Source: Bacteroidota bacterium (lineage in GTDB: Bacteria > Bacteroidota > Bacteroidia > Bacteroidales > B18-G4). From it: a stretch of 6,800 nucleotides of DNA. The position numbers and the translations under genes were made by a program. The DNA lies in NCBI GenBank assembly GCA_030635045.1, contig DAOVZP010000092.1, positions 1 to 6,800 of the forward strand, in the 5' to 3' direction. A model generated the notes under the pieces. It searched no databases and was not told the DNA's origin. It saw only the letters and a program-made list of their open reading frames with translations. This document shows, one piece after another, positions 1-6,771 of this stretch. Each line of letters starts with the position of its first letter. The stretch's first letter is position 1.

Positions 1-1017
1 ACCATGGGGGGCCTGATCATCCTGAATGCAATCGTCATCCCTACCCTGCTCTTCGCAAAACTCGACAATATTTATATCATCCTGATGCTCTTCACGACAG
101 TCTGGCTTGGTATGATAGGGTTTGCCGATGATTACATCAAAGTATTTAAAAAGAATAAGAAAGGCCTTTCGGGCAAATATAAGGTGATAGGGCAGGTCAT
201 CCTGGGCCTTGTAGTCGGGCTGACAATGTATTTCAATGAAGATATCGTGATCAGGGAAAGGATAACCGATCCGGTGGTCATTGAAGAAATGCAAAGCAAT
301 GATGGCCCGGTTCTTTTGTTCTCAGAGGAAGCGGTCAAATCACAGAAGACCACCATCCCTTTCTTTAAGAACAATGAGCTGGATTACAATATATTCCTAA
401 GCTGGATCGGCGACGGTGCATCAAGCTGGATATGGATCATCTTCATCCCCATTGTTATATTGATCATCACGGCGGTATCAAACGGAGCCAATCTCACTGA
501 TGGCATGGATGGCCTTGCCACCGGCACTTCTGCCATCATCGGGGCCACGCTGGCTGTGCTGGCATGGGTTTCCGGCAACATTATTTTTGCCGATTACCTC
601 AACATCATGTATATCCCCAATACGGGTGAGCTTACCATTTTCATCAGTGCTTTTGTTGGTGCTTGCATCGGATTTCTATGGTACAATTCGTACCCGGCAC
701 AGGTGTTCATGGGCGATACCGGCAGCCTGGCCATAGGCGGGATCATCGCTGTGTTTGCCATCCTGATCAGGAAAGAGCTGCTGATCCCGATACTCTGTGG
801 GATCTTTCTGGTTGAAAGCCTGTCGGTGATCCTCCAGGTAGGATATTTCAAATACTCCAAAAAGAAATTCGGTGCCGGAAGGCGCATCTTCAAGATGTCA
901 CCCCTGCACCACCATTACCAGAAGCTTGGCTATGCTGAGCCAAAAATAGTTCAGCGCTTCATGATCATTGGGATCATGCTGGCAATATTGACCATTATCA
1001 CACTAAAACTGAGATAA
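1..1017 (+). CDS. mraY: Phospho-N-acetylmuramoyl-pentapeptide transferase MraY, 5' truncated by the window edge
   Basis: Integral membrane enzyme that transfers phospho-MurNAc-pentapeptide from UDP to undecaprenyl phosphate, making lipid I on the inner face of the cytoplasmic membrane. Numbering from the Met at base 4, the sequence shows the family's catalytic marks: ADDYIK at 41-46 (paired aspartates 42-43), [11 protein letters not shown] at 160-170, FMGDTGS at 235-241 (Asp238) and MSPLHHHY at 298-305. Several hydrophobic helices separate them. The ATG at base 4 is not the real start: the TMGG it belongs to is an internal conserved motif, so the frame is open to base 1 and roughly 70-85 N-terminal residues lie upstream. 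Residues about 78-116 form a long polar stretch between the helix after the DD motif and the next helix. It is much longer than in E. coli MraY and is typical of Bacteroidota as I recall the family. The gene ends in TAA, with a second in-frame TGA directly before murD. Identification is secure. Confidence 0.97.
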   Translation, partial: TMGGLIILNAIVIPTLLFAKLDNIYIILMLFTTVWLGMIGFADDYIKVFKKNKKGLSGKYKVIGQVILGLVVGLTMYFNEDIVIRERITDPVVIEEMQSNDGPVLLFSEEAVKSQKTTIPFFKNNELDYNIFLSWIGDGASSWIWIIFIPIVILIITAVSNGANLTDGMDGLATGTSAIIGATLAVLAWVSGNIIFADYLNIMYIPNTGELTIFISAFVGACIGFLWYNSYPAQVFMGDTGSLAIGGIIAVFAILIRKELLIPILCGIFLVESLSVILQVGYFKYSKKKFGAGRRIFKMSPLHHHYQKLGYAEPKIVQRFMIIGIMLAILTIITLKLR

Positions 1018-1023
1018 AATTGA

Positions 1024-2367
1024 ATGGATACCAACAACATCATCATCCTGGGAGCAGGAGAAAGCGGAGTGGGGGCAGCAGTGCTCGCCCGCAAGAAAGG
1101 CTTTGATGTATTTGTATCCGACAACAATAAGATCAAAGGAAAATATAAAGACGTTCTTTCACAGTTTGACATTGAATTTGAAGAAGGAAAGCACTCGGAA
1201 AAGCGCATCCTCAACGGTTTTGAGGTAATCAAAAGCCCCGGAATACCAGATGAGGCAGCTCTTATCAGGGCTATTGCTGACAAGGGGATCCCGCTGATCT
1301 CAGAGATTGAATTTGCGGCAAGATATACAGACGCAAAGCTTATCTGTATCACCGGGTCAAATGGCAAGACCACAACCACTTTGCTCACCCACCATATCCT
1401 GAAGAATGCAGGACTGGATGTAGCGGTGGCAGGGAATGTAGGAAACAGTTTCGCCATGGAACTTGCCACACGGGATCACGATTACTTTGTGTTGGAGATC
1501 AGCAGCTTTCAGCTGGATGGCATGTACGATTTCAAAGCAGATATTGCGATCCTGCTGAACATCACCCCTGATCACCTCGACCGATATGGTAATTCGTTCG
1601 AGGCATATGCCGGTTCAAAACTCAGGATCCTGCGGAATATGGGAGAAGACGATGCTTTCATCTATTGCCAGGACGACCCCGTGATCATGGAAAGGATCAA
1701 AAATAGAAGGATCAGCCCGAGAAAGATCCCCTTCACTTTAAGTTCAAAGGTTGATGGTGAGGGAGCATACATAAAAGACAATAACATAATTATAAATATT
1801 CAATCAAACATACAGCAAATGACATTAGAAAGCTTAGCACTACAAGGAAAACACAATATTTATAATTCGATGGCTGCCGGTATTTCGGGAAGGTTATTGG
1901 ATATCACGAAGCAGCATATCCAGGACAGCCTTACTGATTTCCAGCATATCGAACACCGGCTGGAGCATATAGCGGTCATTCAGGGCATTGAATTCATAAA
2001 TGATTCCAAGGCGACCAATGTGAACGCGGTCTGGTATGCCCTGGAAAATATGCAGAATGATGTGATCTGGATTGCCGGTGGCATTGATAAGGGAAATGAT
2101 TACTCGATACTGCTCGACCTTGTGAAGGACAGGGTAAAAGCGATCGTATGCCTTGGTAAAGACAACAAGCATTTACAGGAGGCTTTCTCCGGAACGGTGG
2201 AGACCATCATTGAAACACGCTCCATGGATGTTGCTGTTCAGACAGCCCTTTACCTTGGCGGCAAGGGTGATACAATATTATTATCTCCCGCATGCGCCAG
2301 TTTCGATCTGTTTGAAAACTTCGAAGACCGCGGAAATCAATTTAAAGAATCAGTAAACAAGCTGTAA
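1024..2367 (+). CDS. murD: UDP-N-acetylmuramoyl-L-alanine--D-glutamate ligase MurD
   Basis: Cytoplasmic ATP-dependent ligase that adds D-glutamate to UDP-MurNAc-L-alanine. The 447 residues match the usual MurD length. Three Mur ligase domains are visible: an N-terminal nucleotide-binding fold opening with a glycine loop (GAGESGVG, 10-17); a central ATPase domain with the P-loop GSNGKTTT (111-118, Lys115), LEISSFQL (157-164) and NITPDHLDRYG (179-189); and a C-terminal ligase domain with HRLE (311-314), NDSKATN (326-332), GGIDKG (352-357) and LLSPACASFD (419-428). Lys199, in GSKLRI, fits the carbamylated lysine of the family. The ISSFQLD and NDSKATN motifs point to MurD rather than MurC, MurE or MurF. 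The start lies 6 bases after mraY, in the same frame, behind two stop codons (TAA and TGA). The upstream bases are A-rich with no Shine-Dalgarno sequence. Residues about 250-283 are encoded by an unusually AT-rich stretch, yet the frame is intact. Confidence 0.98.
   Translation: MDTNNIIILGAGESGVGAAVLARKKGFDVFVSDNNKIKGKYKDVLSQFDIEFEEGKHSEKRILNGFEVIKSPGIPDEAALIRAIADKGIPLISEIEFAARYTDAKLICITGSNGKTTTTLLTHHILKNAGLDVAVAGNVGNSFAMELATRDHDYFVLEISSFQLDGMYDFKADIAILLNITPDHLDRYGNSFEAYAGSKLRILRNMGEDDAFIYCQDDPVIMERIKNRRISPRKIPFTLSSKVDGEGAYIKDNNIIINIQSNIQQMTLESLALQGKHNIYNSMAAGISGRLLDITKQHIQDSLTDFQHIEHRLEHIAVIQGIEFINDSKATNVNAVWYALENMQNDVIWIAGGIDKGNDYSILLDLVKDRVKAIVCLGKDNKHLQEAFSGTVETIIETRSMDVAVQTALYLGGKGDTILLSPACASFDLFENFEDRGNQFKESVNKL
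1771..1870 (+). other. AT-rich segment inside murD
   Basis: Counted by hand, this 100-base segment holds 24 G or C. The 100 bases at 1621-1720 hold 51 and the 100 bases at 1871-1970 hold 53. The first 30 bases contain only 3 G or C. It encodes roughly residues 250-283 of MurD, a polar Asn/Ile/Gln-rich stretch before the conserved HNIYN motif (277-281), and does not disturb the reading frame. I see no recognisable site within it; it may be only relaxed codon use in a poorly conserved part of the central domain. Confidence 0.6.
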
Positions 2368-2368
2368 A

Positions 2369-3532
2369 ATGTCTAAAATACTCGGAAATTTGAGAGGAGA
2401 TAGAGTGATCTGGGTGATTGTCATCCTGCTATCGATCTTTTCCCTGCTTACGGTTTACAGCTCAACCGGAACCCTTGCATATAAGTACCAATCGGGGAAC
2501 ACCGAGTATTACATGATGAAGCACCTGATCATATTGCTCTTTGGCTTCCTGATCATGTACCTGACCCACCTGGTTAAGTTCACCTATTTCAGCCGGATCT
2601 TTCAAATTGCATTATATATTGCCGTGCCGCTCCTGATCCTGACACTCTTTGTTGGCCTCGACCTCAATGAAGCCAAGAGGGTGTTGCCGCTCCCGTTCAA
2701 CCTGACCTTTCAGACTTCGGACCTTGCCAAGCTTACCCTGATCCTGTACCTGGCACGGCTTTTAAGTAAAAAGCAAGACAATATCAAAGATTTTAAGTCC
2801 GCCTTTGTACCTCTTATGATCCCTGTGCTAATTGTTTGCATCCTCATTTTGCCGGCCAATTTTTCAACAGCAGCCATGCTTTTTGTAACCAGCCTGGTGC
2901 TGATGTTCATCGGAAGGGTCAACCTTAAATATATCTTTTCGCTGGTAGGTATCGGGATTATGAGCTTTATCTTTCTCCTTCTGATCGCCAATGCCTATCC
3001 CGAGGTGTTACCCAGGGCTAACACCTGGAAAACCAGGATAGTAAGCTTTACCGATAAAGAGAATATTGATCCTGATAAGAACTATCAGGTAGAACAGGCC
3101 AAGATCGCCATTGCAGAGGGCGGCCTGATCGGAAAATTTCCCGGCAACAGTACCCAGCGGAATTTTCTGCCCCACCCCTATTCTGATTTCATCTTTGCCA
3201 TCTTCCTTGAGGAGTATGGCCTTGCAGGAGGATCCTTCCTGGTCCTTTTATACATGATCCTTTTCTACAGAGTCGTCAGGATAGTAACCCGGATACCCAG
3301 AAACTTTGGTGCCTTCATGGCGGTAGGTTTAGGGTTCAGCCTGGTTTTCCAGGCCATGATAAATATGGCCGTGGCGGTGAACCTGATCCCGGTTACCGGC
3401 CAGCCGCTGCCGCTGATCAGTATGGGGGGAACTTCCATATGGTTTACCAGCATTTCGCTGGGGGTCATATTAAGTGTAAGCAGAGAAATTGATACATCAC
3501 CTGAAAAAATAGAAGATTATGTCACGGCCTGA
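2369..3532 (+). CDS. ftsW: Septal peptidoglycan glycosyltransferase FtsW (SEDS family)
   Basis: Polytopic membrane protein of the SEDS family (FtsW/RodA/SpoVE) that polymerises lipid II into glycan strands at the septum, working with its cognate class B penicillin-binding protein. The 387 residues contain about ten hydrophobic helices, starting at about residue 13. SEDS marks include the YSS after the first helix (30-32), the Q-rich stretch YQVEQAKIAIAEGG (239-252), GNSTQRNFLPHPYSDFIFA (259-277) and the late motif GQPLPLISMGG (344-354). Asp273, in SDFIFA, fits the catalytic aspartate of the family's fourth extracellular loop, where most relatives have TDF. FtsW is preferred over RodA because of its place among murD, murG, ftsQ and ftsA. 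The start is one base after the murD TAA. The last 14 bases overlap murG, which suggests coupled translation. Confidence 0.95.
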   Translation: MSKILGNLRGDRVIWVIVILLSIFSLLTVYSSTGTLAYKYQSGNTEYYMMKHLIILLFGFLIMYLTHLVKFTYFSRIFQIALYIAVPLLILTLFVGLDLNEAKRVLPLPFNLTFQTSDLAKLTLILYLARLLSKKQDNIKDFKSAFVPLMIPVLIVCILILPANFSTAAMLFVTSLVLMFIGRVNLKYIFSLVGIGIMSFIFLLLIANAYPEVLPRANTWKTRIVSFTDKENIDPDKNYQVEQAKIAIAEGGLIGKFPGNSTQRNFLPHPYSDFIFAIFLEEYGLAGGSFLVLLYMILFYRVVRIVTRIPRNFGAFMAVGLGFSLVFQAMINMAVAVNLIPVTGQPLPLISMGGTSIWFTSISLGVILSVSREIDTSPEKIEDYVTA

Positions 3533-3537
3533 AAAAA
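3500..3537 (+). repeat. Pair of 10-base direct repeats flanking the murG start
   Basis: CCTGAAAAAA occurs at 3500-3509 and again at 3528-3537. The first copy lies 9 bases upstream of the murG ATG, where an initiating ribosome would contact the message; the second contains the ftsW stop TGA. In this A-rich context the repeat could be chance. No Shine-Dalgarno sequence is seen here, so the A-rich first copy may help initiation, as inferred for Bacteroidota leaders. Confidence 0.4.
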
Positions 3538-4640
3538 GAATTATTATCAGCGGAGGTGGTACGGGAGGGCACATTTTCCCTGCTGTAGCCATCGCTGATG
3601 GCCTAAAGAAGAGGCTCGGAGATCCCGAGATCCTGTTCATTGGGGCCAAAGGCCGTATGGAGATGGAAAAAGTACCTGCTGCAGGATATCCCATCGAAGG
3701 GCTTTGGATCAGCGGTATACAGCGGAAGCTCACAGTAAAAAACCTTTCTTTTCCATTTAAGCTGATCTCAAGCCTTATGAAGGCACGAAAGATCATCAGA
3801 AAATTTAAACCCGATGTGGCTGTCGGAACCGGTGGCTATGCCAGTGGCCCCATGCTGAGAGTGGCCTCCCGCAAGGGGATCCCTTCACTGATCCAGGAAC
3901 AAAACTCATTCCCCGGTATCACCAACAGGATACTTAGCCGCACCGTAGACAAAATTTGTGTTGCATTTGAAGGAATGGAAAAACACTTTCCTGCCTCCAG
4001 GATCGTGATCACAGGGAACCCTGTAAGAAAAGACATTTTAGAGCTCACCGGGAAAGAAGAAGAGGGACACAAATTTTTTGAACTGGAAAAAGGCCTGAAG
4101 ACAGTCCTGATCGTCGGGGGCAGCCAGGGAGCCAGATCCATCAATCTCGCTCTTGGAAAAAAGCTTGAGAAGATCCTTGAAGCCGGGGTACAGCTCATAT
4201 GGCAATGTGGCCCGACATTCTATGACAGGGCAATAGAAATACAGCAACAGCTCACAGGCCAGAAGGCGGACAGGATAAAGGTTTTTGATTTTATCTCACG
4301 CATGGACCTGGCATATGCCGCAGCTGATATCGTGATCTCCAGGGCCGGAGCCATTGCTATTTCCGAACTATGCATCGCCGGCAACCCGGTGATCCTCGTT
4401 CCTTTGCCGGGCGCTGCCGAAGATCATCAAACGAAAAATGCAGAGGCCCTGCAGAATAAGGACGCCGCCATTCTGCTCAGGGATGATAAACTTGATGAGG
4501 AGCTGGCTGACACCCTGGCATCCCTGCTTAATGATGAAGAGAAACAACAGCTTATGAGGAACAATATCCACATGCTTGCTAAGCCTGAGGCCACAGAAAA
4601 GATCGTTGAAGAAATAATTAAACTGCTTGAAAGCAAATGA
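3519..4640 (+). CDS. murG: UDP-GlcNAc:lipid I N-acetylglucosaminyltransferase MurG
   Basis: Peripheral membrane GT-B glycosyltransferase (GT28 family) that adds GlcNAc from UDP-GlcNAc to lipid I, making lipid II on the cytoplasmic face. The 373 residues are close to the family length. The N-terminal domain carries the glycine loops GGGTGGH (12-18, with His18) and GTGGYASGP (103-111), followed by EQNSFPG (127-133) and GNPVR (166-170). The C-terminal domain carries GGSQGARSIN (200-209), the donor-binding stretch SRAGAIAISEL (274-284) and EDHQTKNAEAL (301-311), where Gln304 and Asn307 fit the UDP-GlcNAc-contacting residues. The start at 3519 is favoured because only ten codons separate it from the first glycine loop and no other standard start codon lies between. 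It begins inside ftsW, overlapping by 14 bases in another frame, and its TGA stop overlaps the murC ATG. Confidence 0.98.
   Translation: MSRPEKRIIISGGGTGGHIFPAVAIADGLKKRLGDPEILFIGAKGRMEMEKVPAAGYPIEGLWISGIQRKLTVKNLSFPFKLISSLMKARKIIRKFKPDVAVGTGGYASGPMLRVASRKGIPSLIQEQNSFPGITNRILSRTVDKICVAFEGMEKHFPASRIVITGNPVRKDILELTGKEEEGHKFFELEKGLKTVLIVGGSQGARSINLALGKKLEKILEAGVQLIWQCGPTFYDRAIEIQQQLTGQKADRIKVFDFISRMDLAYAAADIVISRAGAIAISELCIAGNPVILVPLPGAAEDHQTKNAEALQNKDAAILLRDDKLDEELADTLASLLNDEEKQQLMRNNIHMLAKPEATEKIVEEIIKLLESK
4637..4640 (+). other. ATGA stop-start overlap, murG/murC
   Basis: The murC ATG and the murG TGA share bases in the tetranucleotide ATGA. Such overlaps commonly allow a terminating ribosome to reinitiate on the next gene. 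No GGAGG-like site precedes it (the upstream bases are rich in A), so coupling is a plausible main route of murC initiation; that is inference. Confidence 0.85.
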
Positions 4641-5989
4641 AAGAGCTGCAAACAAATACCATATACATGCTCGGAATAGGCGGCATCGGAATGAGCGCCC
4701 TGGCCAGGTACTTCAGGCAGCAGGGGAAGGAGGTGTCGGGTTACGACCGGACATCAACACCACTCACACAACAGCTGGAAGCTGAAGGCATGAATATACA
4801 TTATTCTGATGATCCGGCATATATCCCCTGTGATGCAGGCATTGTCATTTATACCCCGGCCGTCCCGGAGTCCAACAGAGAACTGAGCTATTGCAGGGAT
4901 ATGGAATTTAATATCAGAAAGCGGGCAGAGGTGCTTGGCATGATCGCAAAAGGCCATGACACCATTGCCATTGCCGGAACACATGGAAAAACAAGTATCT
5001 CATCCATGCTTGCTCACATCATGCATGTGAGCAAGCATCCGGTTACAGCATTCATAGGAGGTATCATGAATAACTATGATACCAACATGCTCCGCACCCA
5101 TGAAAGCAAATATCTCATTGCCGAGGCTGATGAGTATGACAGATCATTCCTGAACCTTCATCCGAAAATTGCAGTCATCTCCACACTGGCAGCAGATCAT
5201 CTTGACATTTATGGTTCACTGGAAAATATGAAGGCATCATTTTCCAAATTTATAGGGCAAACAGACACAGATGGCAGGGTGATAATCCATGAAAGTGTGG
5301 CGGGACAGGTAGTAACGCCCATAGGCACTATTATTTATGGTACTGGGCAAGATGCCATACTCCGCATTCATAATGTCAGGGTTTATGACCATCATTTTCA
5401 TTTCGACCTTGTCTCAGAATATGGGATGATCACGATCCGCATGGAAGTGCCCGGTATGCACAATATTGAAAACGCAACTGCTGCTGCCGGTGTTTGCCTT
5501 CTGATCGGGCTCAGCCTGGAGGAGATCAAGGCGGGACTGGAAACTTACAAAGGCGTTAAGAGGAGGTTTGAGTTTATCCTGGAAGGAGAAACAATATTCA
5601 TTGATGACTACGCCCATCACCCTGATGAGATCGCAGCCTGTGTCGACACGGCTAAGAAACTCTATCCCGACAGGAAGATCACAGGCATCTTCCAGCCGCA
5701 CCTTTACAGCCGTACCCGCGATTTTGCCGATGGCTTTGCATCAGCATTGGAAACACTGGATGAAATTATCCTGCTCGATATTTACCCGGCCAGGGAAGAA
5801 CCCATTGAAGGAGTGGATTCACAGATGTTACTTGCGAAGATCAGGAATAATAACAAAAGCATTAGCTCCAGATCTGAACTCCCGGAAATGATAAAAAAGA
5901 AAAAGCCCGGCGTTTTGCTGAGCATGGGGGCCGGTGACATAGACCAGCTCGTGGGACCCATCAAAGAAAAACTGACAGAACAAGAATGA
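4637..5989 (+). CDS. murC: UDP-N-acetylmuramate--L-alanine ligase MurC
   Basis: Cytoplasmic ATP-dependent ligase that adds the first stem residue, L-alanine, to UDP-MurNAc. The 450 residues fit the family. The N-terminal domain opens with the MurC/Mpl-type loop GIGGIGMSALA (13-23). The central domain has the P-loop GTHGKTS (114-120), EADEYDRSF (163-171), ADHLDIYG (186-193) and HNIENA (275-280). The C-terminal domain has VKRRFE (307-312), DDYAHHPDEI (323-332), QPHLYSRT (353-360), PAREEP (384-389) and GAGDI (431-435). EADEYDRSF together with the PHLYSRT and PAREEP motifs supports MurC over the recycling ligase Mpl. The start and stop both lie in ATGA overlaps with murG and ftsQ. A perfect 14-base inverted repeat lies in the coding sequence just after the P-loop, in codons 124-134; it leaves the protein motifs intact. 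No murB follows, unlike in many Proteobacteria and Firmicutes. Confidence 0.98.
   Translation: MKELQTNTIYMLGIGGIGMSALARYFRQQGKEVSGYDRTSTPLTQQLEAEGMNIHYSDDPAYIPCDAGIVIYTPAVPESNRELSYCRDMEFNIRKRAEVLGMIAKGHDTIAIAGTHGKTSISSMLAHIMHVSKHPVTAFIGGIMNNYDTNMLRTHESKYLIAEADEYDRSFLNLHPKIAVISTLAADHLDIYGSLENMKASFSKFIGQTDTDGRVIIHESVAGQVVTPIGTIIYGTGQDAILRIHNVRVYDHHFHFDLVSEYGMITIRMEVPGMHNIENATAAAGVCLLIGLSLEEIKAGLETYKGVKRRFEFILEGETIFIDDYAHHPDEIAACVDTAKKLYPDRKITGIFQPHLYSRTRDFADGFASALETLDEIILLDIYPAREEPIEGVDSQMLLAKIRNNNKSISSRSELPEMIKKKKPGVLLSMGAGDIDQLVGPIKEKLTEQE
5006..5038 (+). repeat. Perfect 14-base inverted repeat with a 5-base loop, inside murC
   Basis: The left arm ATGCTTGCTCACAT (5006-5019) is the exact reverse complement of the right arm ATGTGAGCAAGCAT (5025-5038), separated by CATGC. 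Bases just outside (C at 5005 and 5039) do not pair, so the stem is exactly 14 pairs. It spans exactly codons 124-134 of murC (from MLAH to SKH), directly after the ATP-binding P-loop. There is no T-tract after it (the next bases are CCGGTTACAG), so it does not look like an intrinsic terminator. In RNA it would form a strong hairpin; on DNA it could be a binding site for a dimeric protein. The function is unknown. Confidence 0.9.
5986..5989 (+). other. ATGA stop-start overlap, murC/ftsQ
   Basis: The ftsQ ATG overlaps the murC TGA within ATGA, repeating the arrangement at the murG/murC junction. The bases upstream (ACTGACAGAACAAGA) contain no strong Shine-Dalgarno sequence. Reinitiation by ribosomes that finish murC is the likely route, inferred from the overlap. 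Confidence 0.85.
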
Positions 5990-6768
5990 GAAAGATATTA
6001 CATACGGGGTTCTGGGCACTGCTCGTTGCAGGAGTGGTATTCGTGGTGGCTTTTGTCGGACAGAAGCATAATGAAACGGTTTGTGAGCATTTTGAACTGT
6101 CTATAGAAAATCAAAACTATGATGCACTAACTAATGCAGAGGAATTAGAGGCCATGATCATAGCTGCCACGGATACTATAGCAGGAAAGACCCTCAATGA
6201 GATCGATCCTTATGACATCCATAACATCCTGGATGAGAATCCATACATCAAATATGCCGACATACAGACCGGCATCAACGGGAAACTGAAAATAAACGTT
6301 GTACTCAGGCAGGCCATTATCAGGGTCATAAATAAGGAAAGCCTTAGTTTTTACATAGGCGGTGAAGGCTGGATCATGCCCGTCAATCCGGGCTTTCCAT
6401 CAAGGGTTATTATTGCCAACGGCTCTGTCAGTGATGTAGCTGCCGTGGCACAAAACAAAAAAGTGCATGTAGATTCCTTACCCGAAAACTCCCTTGTCAG
6501 GAAGCTATATGAGATGGGGAAATATATCAACAGCTCAGAATTCCTGAAAAAGCTGATCGCACAGATATGGATAACTACATCAGGTGAGGTAGAGCTCATC
6601 CCGGTGATTGGAGAATATACCATCTTGTTTGGAAGCTTTGACGAGATGGAAGATAAGTTTGAAAAGCTTGCAATCTACTATAAGGAAGGTGCAAGTAAAG
6701 CAGGATGGATTGATTACATATCCATCGATTTAAGGTATAAAAATCAAGTAATCTGTTCAAAAAAATAA
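5986..6768 (+). CDS. ftsQ: Cell division protein FtsQ (Bacteroidota type)
   Basis: Bitopic inner-membrane divisome protein; in studied bacteria FtsQ recruits FtsL/FtsB and links early and late division proteins. The 260 residues show a very short cytoplasmic tail, one transmembrane helix at about 8-25 (Ala/Val/Phe-rich), and a periplasmic part. Residues about 35-110 fit a POTRA-like domain, with an NPYIKYADI core (85-93) followed by the strand KINVVLR (102-108). Residues about 120-145 (SFYIGGEGWIMP and RVIIANG) and the C-terminal part, with WIDYISIDLRYKNQVIC (241-257), match the FtsQ beta domain as seen in Bacteroidota. Position between murC and ftsA agrees. The usual proline of the REPI-type strand appears replaced (RQAIIRVI, 108-115), a minor difference. 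The start overlaps the murC stop; the gene ends in an A7 run and TAA, three bases before ftsA. FtsQ sequences are divergent, so confidence rests partly on context. Confidence 0.93.
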   Translation: MRKILHTGFWALLVAGVVFVVAFVGQKHNETVCEHFELSIENQNYDALTNAEELEAMIIAATDTIAGKTLNEIDPYDIHNILDENPYIKYADIQTGINGKLKINVVLRQAIIRVINKESLSFYIGGEGWIMPVNPGFPSRVIIANGSVSDVAAVAQNKKVHVDSLPENSLVRKLYEMGKYINSSEFLKKLIAQIWITTSGEVELIPVIGEYTILFGSFDEMEDKFEKLAIYYKEGASKAGWIDYISIDLRYKNQVICSKK

Positions 6769-6771
6769 GAC

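Noticed and set aside
4..6. ATG at base 4 as the mraY start
   Set aside because: It sits in the internal TMGG motif of MraY, upstream sequence is in frame, and the N-terminal helices would be missing; the gene is cut by the window edge.
1018..1023. Promoters or terminators between genes
   Set aside because: The gaps are only 6, 1 and 3 bases and the other junctions overlap, so no separate site fits between the genes.
951..1469. A 172-codon open frame on the minus strand across the mraY/murD junction
   Set aside because: It lies opposite two clear conserved genes, has no recognisable motif and looks like a codon-use shadow; the same holds for the other minus-strand frames.
3003..3026. 8-base inverted repeat in ftsW (AGGTGTTA and TAACACCT with an 8-base loop)
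   Set aside because: About one such repeat is expected by chance in 6800 bases with loops of 3-10, and there is no T-tract, so I do not claim a function.
5890..5905. A-rich stretch in murC encoding a run of lysines, as a possible frameshift site
   Set aside because: The frame continues intact to the conserved GAGDI motif, and interrupted A runs are common in this operon.
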